A DNA stretch of 6,873 nucleotides from Thiobacillus sp. (GTDB lineage Bacteria > Pseudomonadota > Gammaproteobacteria > Burkholderiales > Thiobacillaceae). The notes under the pieces were generated by a model. That model was not told the origin of the DNA, made no database searches, and saw only the letters and a program-made list of their open reading frames with translations. The stretch is taken from assembly GCA_011391285.1 (NCBI GenBank), contig JAABQU010000019.1, positions 1-6,873 of the forward strand, read 5' to 3'. Shown in pieces: positions 1 to 5,160 of this stretch. How positions within the stretch are numbered: the stretch's first letter is position 1; every line of letters starts with the position of its first letter. Both the position numbers and the translations under genes were made by a program.

Positions 1-1060
1 CGAGAAACGCGCTCACCTCGAACACGAAGAACAGCACGAGGGCAAAGACCGCAAGCGTGCCGACGAACCCCCAGCGCGGATGCAGGAAGAGGTCGTCTGC
101 CCATTGTTGCCAGCGTGGCTGCTCGCCTTCCTGGCCGGGACGGGTCACCGACTCGAACATCATGGCGGACCGATGATGCCGGTCGGCGTGGATCTCCTCC
201 GCCAGCGGGCGCGGCAAGGCCGCGTCGGCGCGCGTGCGCGCGGCGAGCAGAACAGCGTGCTGGTCGGGGAAGTGCGCCTGCAATTCTTGCGCGAAGTAGC
301 CGTCGTTCTCCGCGAGTTGTTGCGTCAACAAGGCCTCGGGCACCGCGAACGCCGCTGCCACGTCCGACTGTCGGGCGATGTCGGCAATGGCCCGCAAGTG
401 CGCCTCGATGTGTGGGCTGGGCCGATGAGCCGATGGGTGTGCGTCTGCAGACCGTGCCTCGCGCGCGGTACGCACCGCGGTGGTAAACAGATCGGCCAGA
501 CCGATGCCCATGTGCGCCACGGTCGGCACCACCGGTGCGCCCAGTTGGGTGGACAGGGCGCGCACATTGATGAACCGTCGCTTGGCACGCGCCTCGTCCA
601 TGCGATTGAGCGCAAACACCATCGGCTTGCCCAGGTGCATCAATTCCAGGGCGAATTCGAGGTCCCGCTCGAGCGCCGTGGCATCCAGCACCATCAGAAG
701 CAAGTCGGGGGCTGCGAACGTGCTCGCGGGCAAATGCACCTCGTGCCGTGCAATGTCCGGCCAGCGATCGCCCCACAGCAGGTACTTCAGCGTGACGCAC
801 GCGCCTTCGTCCAGATCGTGCAAGCCATCGATGGCAGGCAGCGCGACCAGTGAAATCTGGTCGATGCCCACTTCGACCAGGCATTCCTCGTAGGCTGGCC
901 CGATGCCGGCCAGGCGCTTGTGATGGGTAGAGGTGCTGGCGGCCGCACGAAAGATGCTGTGCTTGCCGCTGCCGGTGCGGCCGACGATCGCCACGCGAGG
1001 TCGCCTTGCGCCGCGCAATCCTGGGCCGTGAAGGGGAAAGGTATGCGCGGACAAAGTCAT
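1..1060 (-). CDS. feoB: FeoB-family ferrous iron transporter with degenerate GTPase motifs (N-terminal part, cut by the window edge)
   Basis: The minus-strand frame opens at an ATG (1058-1060) and stays open for 353 codons to base 1, so the C-terminal membrane domain is missing. FeoB proteins import Fe2+ across the inner membrane and carry a cytoplasmic G domain, a helical GDI-like linker and a gated membrane domain. Family signs are GRTGSGK (27-33) in place of the usual GNPNxGK, LNRMDEA (151-157) with the NxxD G4 motif, LGAPVVPTVAHMGIG (173-187), a helical linker (about 215-310), and LFLHPRWGF followed by the first membrane helix (about 332-353). Three G motifs are altered: His34 replaces the P-loop Ser/Thr, the switch I region reads GIGPAYEE without the usual Thr, and DLPG reads ALPA (73-76). 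No feoA lies upstream; nsrR does, in the same direction, 71 bases away. No clear Shine-Dalgarno is visible. Membership of the FeoB superfamily is secure; transport activity is not. Confidence 0.85.
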   Translation of the reverse strand, partial: MTLSAHTFPLHGPGLRGARRPRVAIVGRTGSGKHSIFRAAASTSTHHKRLAGIGPAYEECLVEVGIDQISLVALPAIDGLHDLDEGACVTLKYLLWGDRWPDIARHEVHLPASTFAAPDLLLMVLDATALERDLEFALELMHLGKPMVFALNRMDEARAKRRFINVRALSTQLGAPVVPTVAHMGIGLADLFTTAVRTAREARSADAHPSAHRPSPHIEAHLRAIADIARQSDVAAAFAVPEALLTQQLAENDGYFAQELQAHFPDQHAVLLAARTRADAALPRPLAEEIHADRHHRSAMMFESVTRPGQEGEQPRWQQWADDLFLHPRWGFVGTLAVFALVLFFVFEVSAFL

Positions 1061-1096
1061 TGATCAGGAAAGTCTACGGCAAGAATGATTCACGGT

Positions 1097-1119
1097 TGTA
1101 CCCTATTCGACCCGGTACA
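1097..1119. repeat. Inverted repeat between nsrR and feoB
   Basis: TGTACC (1097-1102) and GGTACA (1114-1119) form a perfect 6-base inverted repeat with an 11-base loop in the 71-base gap between the nsrR stop and the feoB start. In the transcript it could form a small hairpin. There is no T-tract on the minus strand, so a Rho-independent terminator is not supported. It could equally be an operator or a processing or attenuation element. Function unknown. Confidence 0.4.
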
Positions 1120-1131
1120 GGGCGGCCGCGC

Positions 1132-1542
1132 TCAGTTGGTTTTTAGTGGCAACAAATCGGCCAGGGTATAGCGATCCAGACTGGCCAGAAAGGCGTGGCC
1201 TGCATCCGCGAGTATGGGCATGAGCGCACAACGCGGCAGAAAGCGGCAGGTGGACTCACCCGGTTTGAAGCATTCGGCCAGCTCGAACCCGGATTCCATG
1301 TCGCGTACCACTTTGCCGATCCCGATTTGATCGGGCTGTCTGGCCAGTCGAAGGCCGCCTCCCTTGCCGCGTACCGTCTCGATATAGCCCTTGAGGCCTA
1401 GCTGGTGCACCACGCGGGTGAGATGGTGCCGGGAAATGCCATGCTCTTCGGCAATTGCCCCCACGGTTGCGATCTGTCCTGGGTGGGATCCCAGGTGAAT
1501 CAACACTCTGAGCGAATAATCGGTGAAGCTGGTGAGTTGCAC
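1132..1542 (-). CDS. nsrR: NsrR, Rrf2-family nitric oxide-sensing transcriptional repressor
   Basis: This 136-residue protein begins MQLTSFTDYSLR, the typical opening of NsrR, from a GTG start (1540-1542) with a weak AGG about 8 bases upstream. The N-terminal winged helix has the recognition segment ISRHHLTRVVHQL (36-48) and the wing VRGKGGGLRL (57-66). Cys91, Cys99 and Cys105 form a CX7CX5C pattern in the cluster loop, and Asp8 matches the acidic residue reported as a cluster ligand in characterised NsrR. Established family role: a dimer with an Fe-S cluster represses NO-response genes until NO nitrosylates the cluster. The gene is divergent from the DUF2249 operon and shares a short promoter region containing an NsrR-type site, which supports the assignment. 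IscR is less likely given the CX7CX5C spacing, the NsrR-like N terminus and the operator. It may be co-transcribed with the downstream feoB-like gene. Confidence 0.93.
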   Translation of the reverse strand: MQLTSFTDYSLRVLIHLGSHPGQIATVGAIAEEHGISRHHLTRVVHQLGLKGYIETVRGKGGGLRLARQPDQIGIGKVVRDMESGFELAECFKPGESTCRFLPRCALMPILADAGHAFLASLDRYTLADLLPLKTN

Positions 1543-1561
1543 GGCGATAACCTGTATCTCA

Positions 1562-1574
1562 AAGATAAATTATA
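1562..1574 (-). promoter_or_regulatory. Probable nsrR promoter -10 box overlapped by an NsrR half-site
   Basis: On the minus strand, TATAAT (1569-1574) lies 26 bases before the nsrR GTG; a possible -35 ATCACA (1593-1598) sits 18 bases upstream of it. On the plus strand, AAGATAAATTA (1562-1572) matches the NsrR half-site AAGATGYATTT at 8 of 11 positions and overlaps this -10 box, which would allow autorepression. No good second half-site is seen. The -10 box is clear; the operator reading is inferred. Confidence 0.5.
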
Positions 1575-1579
1575 GGCGC

Positions 1580-1604
1580 TTGACTCGCTTCCTGTGATTA
1601 TAAT
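1580..1604 (+). promoter_or_regulatory. Probable promoter of the DUF2249 operon
   Basis: A consensus TATAAT lies at 1599-1604 and a TTGACT at 1580-1585, but the spacer is only 13 bases, too short for a standard sigma-70 pair. Either the -10 is used with a poor -35, or TAATAT (1601-1606) is used with a 15-base spacer. No convincing FNR/DNR-type TTGAT-N4-ATCAA site is seen. The position immediately before the NsrR-type site fits repression by occlusion of RNA polymerase. Confidence 0.5.
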
Positions 1605-1624
1605 ATGTATTCCATTTACATCTT
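1602..1624. promoter_or_regulatory. NsrR operator (11-1-11 inverted repeat)
   Basis: The left half AATATGTATTC (1602-1612) and the right half ATTTACATCTT (1614-1624) flank a single central base. Against the known enterobacterial NsrR consensus AAGATGYATTT-N-AAATRCATCTT each half matches at 9 of 11 positions, 18 of 22 overall. It overlaps the end of the TATAAT box and lies just before the AAGGA ribosome binding site (1626-1630) of the DUF2249 gene, an ideal place for repression. With nsrR divergently encoded next door this is a strong prediction. Confidence 0.83.
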
Positions 1625-1638
1625 TAAGGACGAAAGCC

Positions 1639-1893
1639 ATGAGTGCCCATCTGCATCTTCGCCAGGACAGTGTCTACCCCTTCGACGCACGCGGTATTGC
1701 CAAGCGTTTTCGCCATGCGGCCATTTTCGGCGCACTCGACGCGCTGAATTCGGGCGAGCGCATGCGCTTCGTCAATGATCACGACCCGCTGCCGCTGCTC
1801 GATCAGTTGCGCAACCGCTATGGCGAAGCCGTTGAGATCCAGTACCTGCAGCGTGATCCCGGTCAGATCGTGATCGACTTCATCCGCAACTGA
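1639..1893 (+). CDS. DUF2249 domain protein, first gene of the NsrR-controlled operon
   Basis: This 84-residue soluble protein starts at an ATG with AAGGA 8 bases upstream. An in-frame ATG at 1594 was rejected because it lies before the promoter -10 box. It has the DUF2249 pattern: a DARG segment (16-19), a helix with IFGALDALNSGE (29-40), the turn NDHDPLPLL (46-54), and a C-terminal strand PGQIVIDF (74-81). The family resembles the small TusA/SirA-like alpha-beta fold and is often found near nitrite or NO reductase and haemerythrin genes, but no biochemical role is established. The fold comparison and gene-neighbourhood statement come from family knowledge, not this sequence. The stop is 7 bases from the next start, so translational coupling is likely. 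The NsrR site directly upstream predicts induction by NO. Confidence 0.85.
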   Translation: MSAHLHLRQDSVYPFDARGIAKRFRHAAIFGALDALNSGERMRFVNDHDPLPLLDQLRNRYGEAVEIQYLQRDPGQIVIDFIRN

Positions 1894-1900
1894 GCGCCCC

Positions 1901-3031
1901 ATGGCGTTGCCGGCGCTGGTGCTGCTTGCCCTGGTCGCGTTTGCCGCGGCCTTGCTATGGTCGCCCCACGCAGGACGCGCCGCCGCCCTGCATCTGCTTC
2001 TGGCGGTGGGTGCCATGCCGCTGATCTTCGGCGCCATGAGTCACTTCATTCCGGTGCTCACCCGCACCCGCAACGCCACTGCCGGACTGGTCGCGATCCC
2101 CGTCCTGGCGCTGGCGGGCGGCGCGCTGGTGGTAAGCGCACTGAGTCTGCCCGAGCTGTTCTGGGGGCGTCATGCCGGCGCTGTTCTGGCGGTATCTGCA
2201 GCGAGTGCGCTGCTCGTCTGGAGCCGTCGCCGGCGCGCCGGCATGCTGGGCCGGCCGCATCCCTGCCTGGCCTGGTACGAGGTGGCACTGGCCTGCCTCG
2301 TGTTGGCCCTGCTCGCCATTCTCGCCAGCGCGATCTGGCCACAACAGACGATCGCGCTGCATCGCCTCCATCTCCATCTCAACACGCTCGGCTTTGTCGG
2401 GCTGACCGCCATCAGCACGCTGTCGGTGCTGCTCCCGACCGTTGCTGACAGGCCGGATCGCGAGGTTGGATCGCGGCTGCAACGCGATCTGCCCTGGGCG
2501 GTTGCCGGCACGCTGCTGGTTGCCTTCGGCTCGGCCTGGTTCAGCCCGCTCGCCTGGATCGGCGGTGCGGTGTGGGCGGTTCCGCTGATGCGGCTGGGGT
2601 CGAGTTGGCTGCGGCTTTATCGCGCCGAGATCCTCGCGCTGCACGGCGCTGCGCCGCTGCTCGCTGCTGCGCTGGCCGGACTCGCCATCAGCATGATTTT
2701 TGGTGCGGCGGCGCCGATCGCTCGGCCAACCGAACCGGCGTTGGCCTTTGTCGTCGGGTTCATGCTGCCGCTGGTATCCGGTGCGGCCACCCAGTTGCTG
2801 CCGGTATGGCTGCGCCCGGGTGTCCAAAGCAGCTGGCACGCACGCTTGCGCGACCGCCTTGGCCGCTATGGCGGCGTCCGTGCTGTCCTGTTCTGCCTCG
2901 GCGGCATCGTCGCCGGAATGGGCCGCGATTGGGGGCTGCTGCTCGGCGCGGCCACGCTGATCTGGTTTCTGCTCCAGGCCAGCGTGGCCTTGCTGCAGTC
3001 CAAAACATTTCAAGAAAGGGATCCGTCATGA
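1901..3031 (+). CDS. Polytopic membrane protein, heme-copper-oxidase/NnrS-like, with HxxHxHxN motif
   Basis: This 376-residue protein is very hydrophobic, with roughly ten predicted membrane helices. The first spans about 4-20; others fall near 28-54, 62-81, 91-107, 126-146, 157-181, 198-217, 247-268, 279-301 and 327-365. Notable features are GAMSHFIPVLTRT (44-56), with His31 and His48 in or beside a helix, and LHRLHLHLNTLGFVGLT (153-169), giving His154, His157, His159 and Asn161 in one helix. Similar H-x-H-x-N segments occur in membrane domains resembling heme-copper oxidase subunit I and in NnrS-like proteins linked to NO metabolism, so heme or copper binding is plausible but inferred. It is not a clear NnrS orthologue. 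There is no strong Shine-Dalgarno; the start lies 7 bases after the DUF2249 stop and probably depends on coupling. The stop overlaps the next start in an ATGA, so the operon is tight. Confidence 0.8.
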   Translation: MALPALVLLALVAFAAALLWSPHAGRAAALHLLLAVGAMPLIFGAMSHFIPVLTRTRNATAGLVAIPVLALAGGALVVSALSLPELFWGRHAGAVLAVSAASALLVWSRRRRAGMLGRPHPCLAWYEVALACLVLALLAILASAIWPQQTIALHRLHLHLNTLGFVGLTAISTLSVLLPTVADRPDREVGSRLQRDLPWAVAGTLLVAFGSAWFSPLAWIGGAVWAVPLMRLGSSWLRLYRAEILALHGAAPLLAAALAGLAISMIFGAAAPIARPTEPALAFVVGFMLPLVSGAATQLLPVWLRPGVQSSWHARLRDRLGRYGGVRAVLFCLGGIVAGMGRDWGLLLGAATLIWFLLQASVALLQSKTFQERDPS

Positions 3032-3636
3032 CTTATCCGGAATTTTTTGCCGCCGTGCCGCGCCTCACGCTGCACGACCCCCTGGCCGAACTCCTCGGCG
3101 CCGCCGAAAACGGCCTGATCGAATACGGCTACACCGATGCGGTCAAGCTGGCCGGACATTCGTGTCCCACCGTCGCGGGCGCCTACCTCATGACCCTCAG
3201 GGCGCTTACGAAGCTCTATCCGGATGGACACCCTGAACGCGGCGGCATTCGGGTCGAACTCAAGGCGGCGCAGGTGGACGGCACCGCGGGCGTCACCGGC
3301 GCCGTGGCCGGCCTGCTCACGGGCGCCGCAGGCGAGGGGGGATTCAAGGGACTGGCGGGGCGCTTCAGCCGCCGTGATCTGCTGGAGTTTGCAGCCGGAA
3401 TCGACGCCGAGCTCTGTTTCACCCGGATGGACTCGGGTGCGCGCGCGACGGCTACGTACCATCCGGAAGTCGTGCCGCCTTCGCCCGAACTGCAGGAATT
3501 GATGCCGAAGCTGCTTGCCGGTGCTGCCAGCGCGGCGGATCAAACGGAATTCGGTCGCCTCTGGCAGATGCGGGTCAAACGCATCCTGATCGACCATTTC
3601 GATGATCCGGAACTGGTGCGATGCCAGCCGGCATGA
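3028..3636 (+). CDS. FmdE-domain protein, third gene of the NsrR-controlled operon
   Basis: This 202-residue soluble protein starts at an ATG overlapping the previous stop (ATGA), with AAAGGG (3015-3020) 7 bases upstream. The same frame is open back to 2572, but that upstream part is only a shadow of the membrane gene. It carries an FmdE-like signature, LAGHSCPTVAGAYLM (41-55), with candidate metal ligands His44 and Cys46, then a Gly-rich stretch VDGTAGVTGAVAGLLTGAAG (83-102) and GGFKGLAGRFSRRDLLEF (104-121). A second part (about 128-202) contains Cys130 and Cys199. FmdE is named after a gene of the methanogen formylmethanofuran dehydrogenase operon; bacterial relatives are mostly of unknown function. 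There is no sign of methanogenesis or C1 genes nearby, so that annotation should not be transferred. Co-transcription with the DUF2249 and membrane genes suggests a role in the NO response, possibly redox or metal related. Confidence 0.82.
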   Translation: MTYPEFFAAVPRLTLHDPLAELLGAAENGLIEYGYTDAVKLAGHSCPTVAGAYLMTLRALTKLYPDGHPERGGIRVELKAAQVDGTAGVTGAVAGLLTGAAGEGGFKGLAGRFSRRDLLEFAAGIDAELCFTRMDSGARATATYHPEVVPPSPELQELMPKLLAGAASAADQTEFGRLWQMRVKRILIDHFDDPELVRCQPA

Positions 3637-3650
3637 CGGCCCCATTCCTG

Positions 3651-3668
3651 AAACCGAGCGCACGGTTT
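3651..3668 (+). terminator. Weak terminator-like hairpin after the FmdE-domain gene
   Basis: AAACCG (3651-3656) and CGGTTT (3663-3668) make a perfect 6-base stem with a 6-base loop, 15 bases after the stop of the FmdE-domain gene. It is followed by an AT-rich but interrupted tract (ATATTTGTTGATATGG), not a true T-run. It may act as a weak terminator at the operon end; the stem is only half GC. Confidence 0.35.
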
Positions 3669-3715
3669 ATATTTGTTGATATGGTTTTTCGCCTAACCCA
3701 CCACAGCCTGACACC

Positions 3716-3940
3716 ATGAACACGAAACCTGACGACTCATCACCGTCCCAGCCGAAACCGCGCCTCCCGAAGGGGCCGCTGATCATCATATTGGTGGTTC
3801 TCGCCAGTCTGGTCTGGGCGTATTGGCTGACGCGCTCGGCCCCGCGTCCGCCACCCGAGTTTCCGCCGCTGCGCGAATTGCCGCTGAAGCAGGATCCGAG
3901 TCCGGATCCCGCCACGGACCCGGCGCGCGAGCAGCCCTAA
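3716..3940 (+). CDS. Small single-pass membrane protein, proline-rich, unknown function
   Basis: This 74-residue protein is not recognised. It has a charged Lys/Pro-rich N terminus (1-20), one membrane helix (about 21-38, PLIIILVVLASLVWAYWL), and a Pro-rich acidic tail (43-74). By the positive-inside rule the N terminus is cytoplasmic and the tail periplasmic. No Shine-Dalgarno is visible before the ATG, which lowers certainty. It lies 79 bases after the FmdE-domain gene, past a weak hairpin, so it may be read through from that operon or have its own unseen promoter. The clear charge-helix-tail layout argues for a real gene; the helix excludes most chance frames. Confidence 0.6.
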   Translation: MNTKPDDSSPSQPKPRLPKGPLIIILVVLASLVWAYWLTRSAPRPPPEFPPLRELPLKQDPSPDPATDPAREQP

Positions 3941-3953
3941 CAGTCGGGGCCGC

Positions 3954-3980
3954 GCGGCTCGCTTCCACTGGGCGAGTCGC
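3954..3980. terminator. Stem-loop between convergent genes
   Basis: Bases 3954-3962 (GCGGCTCGC) pair with 3972-3980 (GCGAGTCGC) to give a 9-bp stem with one G-U pair and a 9-base loop. It abuts the exbD stop (3981-3983) and lies 13 bases after the plus-strand stop, where a shared terminator is expected. No T-run follows on either strand, so it may need Rho or act in mRNA 3' end protection. Confidence 0.5.
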
Positions 3981-4400
3981 TCAGGGCTGCTTCGGGTCGG
4001 TCACGAATCCGATGCGCACCAGTCCCGCCTTCGCCGCGACCGACATCACCTGGGCCACGGATTCATAGTGTGCAAATCGGTCAGCGCGAATATGCAATTC
4101 GGGCTGCGGCTCTTTTTTGGCTTCCACGGCGAAGCGTTCAGCCAGTTCCTGACGGCTGACGGGCGCGCCGTTCCAGAAGAGGTCGCCGTTCTCGCGAATG
4201 CCGAACTCGATATGATCGGGCCGGGTGATGTTGGGCGTGCTGCTGGCCTTGGGCAGGTCGATCTTGACGGAGTGGGTGAGCAGGGGCGCGGTGATGATGA
4301 AGATCACCAGCAACACCAGCATCACATCCACCAGCGGCACGACGTTGATTTCCGCCATCGGACCCTGCTGGCACCGGGGGTTGAAGCTTCCCATGGACAT
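3981..4400 (-). CDS. exbD: ExbD/TolR-family biopolymer transport protein
   Basis: This 139-residue protein has a short cytoplasmic N terminus, MAEINVVPLVDVMLVLLVIF (15-34) leading into one membrane helix, then a periplasmic domain (about 44-139). Asp25 is the protonatable residue required for proton flow in ExbD, and the first ATG (4400) gives it the same number as in E. coli ExbD. A second ATG two codons later (4394) also has a usable AAGG at 8 bases; the first has AAGGGG 7 bases upstream. LVRIGFVTDP (127-136) is the usual family C-terminal end. With ExbB it forms the proton-driven motor that energises TonB. The start is 4 bases after the exbB stop, the last gene of a tonB-exbB-exbD operon. 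ExbD is preferred over TolR because of the adjacent tonB and absence of tolA/tolB. Confidence 0.92.
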   Translation of the reverse strand: MSMGSFNPRCQQGPMAEINVVPLVDVMLVLLVIFIITAPLLTHSVKIDLPKASSTPNITRPDHIEFGIRENGDLFWNGAPVSRQELAERFAVEAKKEPQPELHIRADRFAHYESVAQVMSVAAKAGLVRIGFVTDPKQP

Positions 4401-4404
4401 GGCC

Positions 4405-5157
4405 TTACCCCTTCGCGCCTGCGCGCGCTTCCAGCTGCGGCGCGGGGCGTGACGCGCCAAACTCCGTTTCCGAACTGTTGGCCTTCTCGCCCACGGTGAT
4501 GACCGCGTAGAGGTCGTGTGCAAAGGCATCGAGCCTGGACAGCCAGACCCGGTTGTGACGGGTGAAGGCGTTGTAGGCGAGCACCGCGGGAATGGCGACC
4601 GCAAGTCCGACGCCGGTCATGATCAGCGCCTCGCCTACCGGTCCCGATACCTTGTCCAGCGTGCCCTGGCCCGACAAGCCGATGTTGACCAGCGCGTGAT
4701 AGATCCCCCACACCGTTCCGAACAAGCCGATGTAGGGCGAGGCGGAACCGGCGGAGGCGATCACGGTGAGGCCTTGCTCCACCCGCGTCGCTTCCTGGTC
4801 GATGCCGTTGCGCAGGACACGGGTCAGGAATTCGCCCAGTCCGCCGGCCGCAGCCAGTTTCTGCATGCCGTTCTGCTGGTTGTTGCGGGCGGCTTCAAAC
4901 GCTTCCTTGGCCAGTCTGGCAAACGCGTTGTCCAGCGGCTGCCGTCGCAACGCAACGCCCACATCCTCGAGTGAATCGGCCGCCCAGAACTGTTTGAGGA
5001 AAACTTCGGCGCGGCGCCCCGCCACATAATTCGCCAGGGACTTGGTCACGATCAGGTACCAGCTCGCAACCGAAAGCCCGAGCAGCAGCAGCAATACGAT
5101 GCGCCCGAGGGTGTCGGTCTGTGCGAGAAAGTGGGCAAAGCCCAGGCTGTTTTCCAT
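4405..5157 (-). CDS. exbB: ExbB-family proton channel subunit (MotA/TolQ/ExbB)
   Basis: This 250-residue inner-membrane protein has three helices: about 17-37, 131-155 and 176-198, with a large cytoplasmic loop (about 40-128) between the first and second. The signature ASPYIGLFGTVWGIYHAL (139-156) and GEALIMTGVGLAVAIPAVLAYN (175-196) are typical of ExbB. Thr148 and Thr181, which line the proton path in E. coli ExbB, are present at the same numbers. It works as a pentameric channel around ExbD helices and transfers energy from the proton gradient to TonB. The C-terminal tail (224-250) is polar and Ala/Glu-rich, likely disordered. The ATG follows the tonB stop by 3 bases, with AAGGA inside the tonB end as its ribosome binding site. 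TolQ is a possible alternative but the neighbours favour ExbB. Confidence 0.93.
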   Translation of the reverse strand: MENSLGFAHFLAQTDTLGRIVLLLLLGLSVASWYLIVTKSLANYVAGRRAEVFLKQFWAADSLEDVGVALRRQPLDNAFARLAKEAFEAARNNQQNGMQKLAAAGGLGEFLTRVLRNGIDQEATRVEQGLTVIASAGSASPYIGLFGTVWGIYHALVNIGLSGQGTLDKVSGPVGEALIMTGVGLAVAIPAVLAYNAFTRHNRVWLSRLDAFAHDLYAVITVGEKANSSETEFGASRPAPQLEARAGAKG

Positions 5158-5160
5158 ATT

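Noticed and set aside
80..853. Long plus-strand open frame of 257 codons
   Set aside because: It lies fully antisense to the FeoB-like gene, whose reading shows clear family motifs; the plus-strand product is Arg/Gln/His-rich with no recognisable domain.
1080..1093. AAGAATGATTCAC as a Fur site for the FeoB-like gene
   Set aside because: Only a short Fur-like half is present and the rest does not match; too weak to list as a site.
1594..1638. Upstream ATG start for the DUF2249 gene
   Set aside because: It would place the start before the TATAAT box and the NsrR site; the ATG at 1639 has AAGGA at the right distance and begins where the family begins.
1955..3013. Long minus-strand open frame of 352 codons
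   Set aside because: It is antisense to the membrane protein gene; its Gln/Arg/Glu-rich composition is the typical mirror of a hydrophobic GC-rich gene and there is no ribosome site.
2572..3027. Upstream extension of the FmdE-domain frame
   Set aside because: It overlaps the membrane gene in another frame and reads as low-complexity Ala/Arg sequence; the ATG at 3028 has a good ribosome site and the ATGA overlap.
3010..3663. Minus-strand open frame of 217 codons
   Set aside because: Antisense to the FmdE-domain gene; Arg/Glu/Gln-rich with no domain and no ribosome site.
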